Shown piece after piece: positions 56,893 through 64,000 of a stretch of DNA of 64,000 nt. The stretch spans positions 1,116,001-1,180,000 of the forward strand of contig CP038134.1 in NCBI GenBank assembly GCA_004519485.1. Reading direction: 5' to 3'. Below the pieces are notes generated by a model, which worked only from the letters and a program-made list of their open reading frames with translations, made no database searches and was not told the origin of the DNA. The stretch is from Nannochloropsis oceanica (Eukaryota; Sar; Eustigmatophyceae; Eustigmatales; Monodopsidaceae). A program made the translations under genes and the position numbers. Each line of letters starts with the position of its first letter. Positions within the stretch are counted from its first letter, which is position 1.

Positions 56893-57693
56893 TTACTCCT
56901 CCAGCTTTTGCGCAAGACGCTCCAGATTCTCCAGAATATTGTCCGTGTGCTCCATCCCTGGATAGCATGCTCCCTCTGGTGCAGTATTTCCTTCTTCCTT
57001 TATGACTGCTTCCTCTTCCGCTACGTTCGGAATCAAATCCTCAGCCTGCATCTCAACTCCCCTCGCCACGGTGCCCACCTCCTCCTCGCCCTCCATCTCC
57101 GGATCCAGATCGGTCAATGCCTCTGCCTCCAACTCGTCCTCCTCTTCCTCTTCAGTGACTAACTGATCATCGTCTTCTTCTTCCAGCTCATCTTTGTCTT
57201 CTTCCTCTACAATCGATTCATCCTCATCTTTCTCTTTTAGAAAGATGAGGATGTCCCCTTCTCTCTCCTCTTCGTCGCGTACTGCCGCCCATCCACTCCT
57301 TGCCACTCCCTTTTCATCTTCTCCTTCCCCCCCTCCGATCCACCCAAGCTCCTCAACCAAGTCCTTATTGGTGGTTTCGAGAAAACGCGGTTATTCAGTC
57401 TCTCTATCCTGATTTCGGTCGATAAGGCCTTGGTCTCCTCCCGCACCGCCTTGACTTGCCATTTCGTCGCCATAGCATGTGCCCGAGAGACGGTCACTTT
57501 GCGTGACAGTTGCTCCATCCACACCTGGTTCCGAAGACGGGAAATTTCTTCCGTAAGTAAGCATCAACCCCACAGCATGCAGGCGTTCTAGATCCTCTTT
57601 GTTTTCCGTCAGCAGCTTACAAAGCTCCCGCGGATGCATGCGGCGGACATCATCGAGAAGGGGGAGGTCGTAGGTGGTGTCCGAAGTCGACAT
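56893..57693 (-). pseudogene. Acidic coiled-coil protein gene with two frame breaks
   Basis: From ATG 57693 (minus) the frame encodes MSTSDTTYDLPLLDDV and a helical stretch, but coding continuity then moves to a second frame near 57554-57561 and to a third near 57379-57382, ending at 56893 with NILENLERLAQKLEE. Each switch coincides with a short tandem duplication: TAAG twice (57554-57561) and GA twice (57379-57382), plus-strand sense. The two extra units total six bases. The encoded product is coiled coil, then very acidic (Glu/Asp runs), with no known domain. Options: recent pseudogene, assembly or sequencing indels, or tiny unrecognised introns (no GT-AG pair fits well). Because both breaks are minimal and the rest is intact, indel error or a very young lesion is likely. 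Confidence 0.5.
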
Positions 57694-58770
57694 TATGGCT
57701 GCAAACCATAGGCATGTCTGTGTATGCTGCAGCTGCTGCAATTGCTGCTGCGGCGCGTACCAAACAGGGATAAAAGTGGGTGGAGGGTGTGCAAAAAAGG
57801 CCAAGACGATTGCCTGGGGTGGGAGCAAGACCAGGAAAAAGAGCAGCAGCCAGCCAGAAGGAATGGCGTGGTAAAGACAGTTGCGGTGCATCCTGTCGGG
57901 AGGTGGATGTCGACAAAGGTGCAACTTATGTGTAAGGATCTATCTGTCACTTGCAAATTTTGCAAATTATTGTCACATTACTAACCCAAAATGTTCTGTT
58001 TCGCTGATGATGCACACAACCTCCCCAAAGCTTCCTCGTGTGATTTGAGACGTTCGAACGTTGCTCTCCTTCTTTAGCTGATGACTGCAGCTGACTGCGA
58101 AACATCTGCATATTACATCTCTAGAAACAAGCGATTGTCCATAAGTAGACTGAATATAGCCTTAGGGTCCATAAAGTTGTCTAAAACCCTCATAGAAAAA
58201 GCTGCTTCTTATCGCCGTCGCCAACAGAAAAGCTTTTCTGGTAAAACAAATACATAACGGTTACCCGTTTCACCAGCTTGGACCATCGCGAAGCGGCACC
58301 AGGCGCTCCCCGACCAGAAAGTCCAAAAGATCGCTGTCTTGCTTGAATTACACCACGATGGTAGTCCGCTTTGACTTTTCTGGCTCACGATGGCTCGCTG
58401 CTATGGACCTTCTCATTTCCCTTGCTGTCTGTTCTTCTTGTCTTGGTTTGGCCCATTGCATTGTACATGTATACCTCTCTCTCTTTTGTTCCACGAGTGG
58501 TAAAGTTTCACGCTCCCATCGCACCAGGAAGGCATCCACACGATTTTCCTCGTTGATTGAGCATAGTGCAAGGATTTAGCAGACCGATGATAGGCGCCAT
58601 ACATGACGAGATATCTCTTTGTCCTTCCTCACACCACCTTTTCTCACGACCTACCTCAATCCGTGCACTGACTGACATAATATCCATTTTCACACAGACA
58701 TCGGCTCTACCATCGCCTACACAGCATTGCTCATTTTATCAGCACCCACCCACGACGCTATACACAAACC
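57694..58770. promoter_or_regulatory. Divergent promoter region, coiled-coil gene / GH5 gene
   Basis: 1077 bases head-to-head, no supported exon. Contains a short perfect palindrome ACGTTCGAACGT (about 58050-58061). No GGGA tracts. Confidence 0.35.
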
Positions 58771-61387
58771 ATGCCCAGCCTATCCGCCTTGCTGCGCCTC
58801 GCGACCCAAGGGGCCTTGGCCCTGCTCCCTTCCTCTGCCCCCCAAGGCACCACCACCAACGCCGCCATCACAACAACTGCGGCAACTCCAGTAACACCAG
58901 CGATCACGCCATCTCTCCGCGGTCTAGGCCACCAAAAGACAGTTGCGGCAGACAGTCCTATCGATCTGGGGACCGGGAAGTTGACTTGGACAGGCACACA
59001 CAAGGAGATTCGTGTGAATGGACACAGCTGGAAGCTTAAAGGACTGTCATGGTTCGGTCTTGAGGTATGTTTGTATGACTCTCACTCAACAGAAGCGTAA
59101 TGGTTTGACCTATAAAATCTTGTTTGTACCGTCTGTCATCGCCAGGGAGACTTTCCCCTCTGCAGGGCTTCCCCCGTGTCCCTCTCCCCCTATTTCCTCT
59201 GCCTCCACGGTGGGCATCCCACAGCTCTCATCCAAATTTCGAGTATTCTATGCGTAACTCACAACCGTTTCACTAAATTTATTGACATCTCCCACTCCCT
59301 CCCGCCTTCTTTTTAGGTCGGCGACTCGAACGTGCTCCTAGGCCTCAACAGGCGGAGCCTGGATGAGATCTTGCAATTCCTGGTCGACAACAACTTCAAC
59401 GCCATCCGCATCCCCTTCTCCACCAAGTGGGCCTTGGACTACGATAGCACTGTGCGAGGTTCTTTCCGGGACGGGGGCATTGATGGCCAGCTGTCTCGCC
59501 GTGACTTTTTGAATAAGGTCATTTCCCGGGCTGCGGATTACAAGATTCTGGTCATGCTCGACAGCCACCGTGAGTACTTGCTCCTGGTTGCCGAGAACGT
59601 CTTAGTGGGGCTATGGCTGTGCATTCTTGAAGACAGAGGAGTCTTGCAAGAAGAGAAGGCATGGCACCACGACTAGTAACATTTCCCCCTCATTCCTCCC
59701 TCTCTCCCCACCCCCTTTGCCCTCTTCCCCAACACGCAGGTCTGGACGATCAGTCCATCCCCGAACTGTGGTACTCGCCGGAGTACCCGTACGAGGCGAT
59801 GTTGCAGGCCTGGGACACCATCTTGGGGGACGTAAAGCATCACTGGAATGTGTTTGCCATCGGTGAGAGGGGAGGGAGGGAGGGAAGAAGGAGGGGAACG
59901 CAGTGCGCGGTTTGTAATTTTAGGCAGCAAAAGCCTAGTTATTTCTCCTTTCCTTTCTCTTTGCGTACATCTATTAATGCTCCCTATCTCTTAAACTCAC
60001 ACGACCTTTCATGCCTCCCTGACATACTACATTTAGACTTGAAAAATGAGCCCCACGGCCTGGCCACCTGGGGCACGGGCGACGAATCCACGGACTGGAA
60101 CACGGCCGCGGAGAAAATCGGCGCGCATTTGTTAGGTGGGTATACGAATTAATGAAGCATCTTGTTTCCTTCTTTCTCTCTCCCACACAAACACCAAAGG
60201 ATGATTGAAAATCTTTCTCTCTTTATGTCTACTATTGAGTAAGTGTGTGTGTGTGTGTGTGTCTGTGTCTGTGTCTGTGTCTGTGTCTGTGTCTGTGCTT
60301 CTGTGTTTCTGTGTTTCTGTGTGTCTGTGTGTCTGTGTGTCTGTATGTATGTCTGTGTGTCTGTGTGTCTGTGTGTCTGTGTGTGTGTGCATGTGTGTCT
60401 CTGTGTGTCTCCGTGTGTCTGTGTCTCTGTGTGCCTATGTGTCTCAGTGTGTCTGTGTGTCTGTGTCTGTGTCTGTGCGTCTGTCTGCGTGTCTGTCTGT
60501 ATGTGTCTCTCTGTGTGTCTGTGTGCCTGTGTGTCTGTGTGTCTGTGTGTGCTTGTGTGTCTCTGTGTGTGTATGTGTGTGTGTGTGTGTGTATGTGTGA
60601 TCAGAGCCTCGTACCCTTTATGTCTTCGTGTCTTGCCTTCTTTTTCACTCCCCCATCTCCAAACCGACGACAAACAAACAGAGAAGCACCCGGAGTTCAC
60701 CGGGTTGGTGTTTGTTGAGGGCCTGGGATACTCAATCGAGTTTGAGTCGATCAAGGCCCACCCGATTAATTTTGGGAAGAGGGAGTGGAACGACCGGCTG
60801 GTCTACTCGCCTCATCAGTACGGCCCGTCGGTGACAGGTAAGGAAGAGAAAGAGAGGGAGTGAGCGAGCAAGCGAGAGGGAGGGAGAGAGGGAGAAAAGG
60901 TGGGCGCTCTGAAGAATAAGGGGAGGGGCGAATGTGCATGTCATTAACTATCCAACCCGTGCTTTCCCCCCCAGGCGATGAGCACTTCAAGGGGTACGTC
61001 AACTTCCCCGACTCGCAGCTGAGTGAGTGGGAGCGCTGCTGGGGCTTCATCGAGGAGACGACAGGACACGCCTGCGTGCTGGGGGAGTGGGGCGGGCAGT
61101 ACGACAGCTACCACAACGACAAGGACATGGTGTGGCAGAATCGGTTTGCCAAATACCTGGTAGAGAAATGCCTGAGCGATCAGTTCGTGTGGGACCTGAA
61201 CCCGGAGAGTGGAGATACGGGAGGAGTGTTGAAATCCAACTGGTGGGATGAGGAGGAAGCGAAGCTTGCGCTGTATCACACGGTGCAGCCTCATCCGTCC
61301 TGGTTGTACAAGGAGGGCGACCACTTTTATTTGGAGCCGGGGAAGTACGCGAATCCCAAGTGTGACCCCAACAACAAGAAGCAGTGA
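58771..61387 (+). CDS. GH5-family endoglucanase (cellulase), secreted
   Basis: Six exons: 58771-59064, 59317-59569, 59740-59862, 60037-60135, 60682-60837, 60975-61387; 445 residues with all frames joining. The N-terminus is a probable signal peptide ([20 protein letters not shown]) followed by a Thr/Ala-rich linker. The catalytic module opens with [19 protein letters not shown], then [25 protein letters not shown] (general acid/base Glu) and ACVLGEWGG (nucleophile Glu), closing with [12 protein letters not shown] and the tail [17 protein letters not shown]. This is the GH5 cellulase fold hydrolysing beta-1,4-glucans by a retaining mechanism. In a walled alga the likely role is wall remodelling or release of daughter cells; that role is inference. 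Intron 4 holds the TG-rich repeat. Confidence 0.93.
60243..60602 (+). repeat. (TGTGTC/TG)n microsatellite in GH5 intron 4
   Basis: 360 bases of TG dinucleotide interrupted by C, giving TGTGTC-type hexamers. It has long open frames in several phases that are repeat artefacts. The whole tract lies inside an intron of the endoglucanase gene. Confidence 0.95.
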
Positions 61388-61944
61388 GGAGGAGGGAGGG
61401 AGAGAGAGAGGGAGGGAGGGAGGGTTAGGAAGTAGCAGGTGTGCATTGGAGATGCGCCTTGGTACAATTTTATTTGCGGGAAAAAGGGAGGGAGAGAGGA
61501 GGGGAGTGTGTCTATCCTATCACTGAGGGCGGCTTGAATGGCTGCTTTTGTATTTCTATGTTTGCAGAAAGGGAAAGCAAGTCATTCACTCTAACCCTTG
61601 CAAACCGAGAAGAGAAGGAGGGATTGGTCTACGTGAGGTATGTAAGCGTGTAAACCCACTGAGTAGGGCTGACGTATTGCAACAATACGAAACAACAGCA
61701 GCAGAAGCAGCAGCGATAAGAGCAGTAGATGCAGCAGTAGCAAAAGAACTTCGGCAAGCCAGAAGAACAGGAATGCCAAAGGCAACAATCAAAGCACTAG
61801 CCCATCCACGGCAAAGACCAGGGTATCTCACCCAGCTTCACGTTGACACCCGTGCGTTGCAGCTTGTTCAATTTATTTCTTTAATATTGCCTTCCTGTCG
61901 AGTCTTTCCTTCCTCCCGTCATCCCTTCCACCCTCCCTCCTCCC
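61388..61944. other. Convergent 3' region, GH5 / oxidoreductase
   Basis: No gene supported. A GGGA tract sits at 61392-61425 right after the GH5 stop. An open frame at about 61548-62057 is Ala/Gln-rich from a CAG-like stretch and runs antisense into the next gene; I do not call it. Confidence 0.45.
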
Positions 61945-62983
61945 TCAAAACTCCCGCATATATGCCTCCACCTCCGCCAGGAAGCCCTCCCTTGCCTTCT
62001 GCGTGGCAGTGTCACAGTTGTACAGACCCAGCCATAGCACCGTGCACTCCCTACTGAACAAAGGCCGAAGCCCCCGGGCAATAATCCTCCTACCCGGATC
62101 TCCCACATACCTAATCACACCCCAGGTGGACCCGTACGTCGTTATCACGCCCACTTTCTTGATATTCTCCAAACACGGGACCAGCCCCACGACGGAGGCC
62201 GGGGGGGAGGATGGGGAGGGAAGCGTCCACGTGCTGTGGGGTAGGAATGTCCGCTCGATCCAGCCTTTCAAGATAGCGGGCTGTGGGGTCGGGTGGAGGG
62301 AGGGAAGGAGAGAGGAGGAGGAGGAGGGACAGTGAGGTGCGAAATGGAGAGAGCTGGTGGCGTTGCTGCAGGGGCGTGACACGAAAGTGGCGACATACAA
62401 AAGCAAATACAAGCAATATCAACCAATAAGCTTTGAAAAGGACGTTTAACGGTACATTGACGGCTAAACGCCCGCTCTCTGTCCCGTCCTTTCTTCCACC
62501 CCACCATTCTTCCCCCCTCCTCTCCGTTTCCATCTCCTCGGGCCAATCTATTCAACGTACCATGGCATACCACCACGTTGGATAGACAAAGATCAAGGAA
62601 TCACACCACTTCAGAAGGGCCACATAGCGGAGAAGGGCCGCCTTGTCTGGTGCGTCTGCCTCGTCCCTCTCAGCCAACGGTTTGAAATACTCCTTGATAT
62701 CACTTGGCTGCATCAGGGGCTGAAATTTATCCTCGTACAGCTTCAGGGTTTTGACTTCGTGCCCTGCCTCTTGAAGGCCATGATGAGCTGTGGTAAAACA
62801 GGCTCCATTAAAAGAGGCAGCGCCCAATGGGTGCGCATGGATGAGGAGCACACGGCGCGGCGCATCGGACGGGTGGCGTGGCGGAGGAGGGATAAGGGAC
62901 GTCCAGCGGTTCGCGACCGAGGCAATGTACCTTGAGAAAGGGTCCCAAAGGAAAAGAGAGAGCACCTTGTTGGCGCGGGGCAT
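61945..62983 (-). CDS. Flavodoxin-fold NAD(P)H oxidoreductase (quinone reductase-like)
   Basis: Two exons, complement of 62561-62983 and 61945-62280; 252 residues, frame kept. After ~35 N-terminal residues (possibly an anchor or targeting segment) the core begins RRVLLIHAHPLGAASFNGA, the FMN-phosphate loop of the NQO/MdaB/KefF flavodoxin-like group. It continues with CDSLIFVYPTWWYAM and PAILKGWIERTFLP, the FMN-ring segment of that family (usually P..Y..WWS.PA.LKGW..R), then VGVITTYGSTW. Such enzymes carry out two-electron reduction of quinones with NAD(P)H. The intron is ordinary with a GTACGT donor and CAG acceptor. Substrate unknown. Confidence 0.88.
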
Positions 62984-63588
62984 TGGTTGCGCTAGATGGG
63001 AGGAAAAGAGAGAGGGGAGGGAGGGTTGGAAAGACTGTGAGCGAGTGAACCGATGAGGAGGTTGAGTGCAATGGTTGCGCCTTTAATACTCCGTTCATTC
63101 AACAATTTCACGATATATGACATGCCAAGCATCTTTTTAGTCTTATACGTGGTGTCGTAGCAACACTGCAAGGAAAGGTAGTGCTTGTGATGTTGAGTGG
63201 GCGTGAGATGAAAAGTAAAGAAGGATGGCAAGCCTGAGCGACGCTTGGGCCGTTGATGGGCGTTGATCAGGGGAAGGTGGCAGCATACGCCGGTTTATAC
63301 AAATCTAGGTGACAAAGCAAAAGAGACATCTTGCAGCGAAGCTAGAGTACTTTAAGTGTGTAGATAGCCACATCTCGTCTTCTATTTCTTGGTCTTTTCA
63401 ACTTTCATTCGAGCGCCTCGGCAGGCTACCCGCACAAACAGAACAAGCTTCGCGATTCTCCCGCACACATCCTTGGCCTCACTCGCTCTCCCACCCCAAT
63501 CTTCGTTAAAACGAATAAGAAAGTGAAGGAGAAAGAGAAAGGCAGACCCCAAAGCACGTGCAAACACATTCCTGCCCACTACCAAGGC
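62984..63588. other. Spacer between oxidoreductase 5' end and uS10 3' end
   Basis: No gene seen. Should contain the oxidoreductase promoter and the uS10 3' UTR. Confidence 0.35.
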
Positions 63589-64000
63589 TTAGTTGTTGAT
63601 GGTGATCTCTACCTCCACACCGGGCTCGATTACGATGGACGTGATGTGCTTGACAGCATCGGAGGCGGAGTGAAGATCAATGATGCGCTTGTGGATGCGC
63701 ATCTGTGGAAAGAGGAATGGAGAGAGGGAAGGAGAGAGGGAGGGGGGGAAAGGGTGGGGGGGAGGGAGGGAGGGGTTAGTGAGTGGGCATGTAAAGAGAA
63801 GCTTCTTCCGAGGCTTATTCGCCAGTGTCAGACAACCGAGAAGGCAAGCGACAATCAGTACCCGCTGCACAAAGTCTGATGGATCCTGTCTTCCCTCATC
63901 GTCCTCCCCTCGTTTTGTCCTCCTCGAAGGCAAGTACCTGGTAGCGGTCCCACGTGTTGGTGCCCTCACCGCAGGGGGACTTGCGGGTCGTGATCTTCAG
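63589..64000 (-). CDS. RPS20: 40S ribosomal protein uS10 (RPS20), 5' end beyond window
   Basis: Two visible exons, complement of 63938-64000 (cut by the window edge) and 63589-63702. They encode [20 protein letters not shown] and Q, then [20 protein letters not shown] and [17 protein letters not shown], the C-terminal half of eukaryotic uS10, a small-subunit protein near the mRNA entry side of the ribosome. The intron (63703-63937) has a GTACTT donor, GGGA and CCCT tracts, and a CAG acceptor. The first half of the protein lies to the right of the window. Confidence 0.95.

Noticed and set aside
60205-60863. Several Cys/Val-rich frames of 130-206 codons
   Set aside because: They are readings of the TG-rich microsatellite inside GH5 intron 4.
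61548-62057. 169-codon plus-strand frame after the GH5 gene
   Set aside because: Starts without good context, is Ala/Gln-rich from a CAG-like stretch, and runs antisense into the oxidoreductase exon.
1-64000. tRNA, rRNA, retroelement and virus-like element search by eye
   Set aside because: No T-loop-like tRNA motif in a plausible cloverleaf, no rRNA-like sequence, and no reverse transcriptase, integrase, capsid or terminal-repeat pattern was seen. A covariance-model or profile search would be needed to exclude them fully.

Overview
This is a nuclear genomic window from a eukaryote, most likely a photosynthetic stramenopile. My best guess is a eustigmatophyte of the Nannochloropsis/Microchloropsis type. 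Reasons: spliceosomal GT-AG introns; a nuclear thylakoid-biogenesis gene whose N-terminus looks like the bipartite signal peptide plus transit peptide of secondary red plastids (an AQSFVMP junction at about 10360); close gene packing (19 gene models in 64 kb); and very many (GGGA)n/(CCCT)n tracts in introns. The organism is inferred from these features, not from any search.

Layout, left to right (+ or - strand): no supported gene 1-1842; tepsin-like AP-4 accessory protein (+, 1843-4851); START-domain protein (+, 5814-8795); small single-pass membrane protein (-, 9478-9859); CCB1-like cytochrome b6 haem-attachment factor (+, 10294-12155); MBOAT lysophospholipid acyltransferase (-, 12656-16174); MFS transporter missing its 5' half (-, 16877 into an assembly gap at 19842-19941); GDT1/TMEM165 cation antiporter (+, 20102-22630); Nopp140/SRP40 (-, 23332-25319); four-TM hypothetical (+, 25976-26494); giant TOR kinase (-, 26813-41773); arrestin-fold protein (+, 42753-45220); fucose mutarotase (-, 45836-46846); two-TM small protein (+, 47268-47706); protein-L-isoaspartate O-methyltransferase (-, 48349-50451); PP2C phosphatase (+, 51270-56206); acidic coiled-coil gene with two frame breaks (-, 56893-57693); GH5 endoglucanase (+, 58771-61387); flavodoxin-fold NAD(P)H oxidoreductase (-, 61945-62983); and ribosomal protein uS10/RPS20 (-, 63589 to the window end). 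Exon joins were checked by reading frame and splice-site bases, so most models are complete to the base.

The genes are housekeeping functions rather than one pathway: growth control (TOR), trafficking (tepsin, arrestin, GDT1), lipid metabolism (MBOAT, START), ribosome biogenesis (Nopp140, uS10), protein repair (PIMT), and plastid electron-transport assembly (CCB1). Gene order alternates strand almost perfectly, so most neighbours share a head-to-head promoter region or a tail-to-tail terminator region.

The most unusual content is in the introns. Many start just after the donor with (GGGA)n and end just before the acceptor with (CCCT)n, so the two ends of one intron are complementary. Two introns in neighbouring convergent genes share an 83-bp core with no mismatch that I can see, in the same sense relative to transcription. 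That is what a copy-and-insert (introner-like) intron would look like. Two other introns carry decayed echoes of adjacent exon sequence. The same tetranucleotide tracts also occur inside exons, where they encode GREG or PSLP repeats with a 12-base period.
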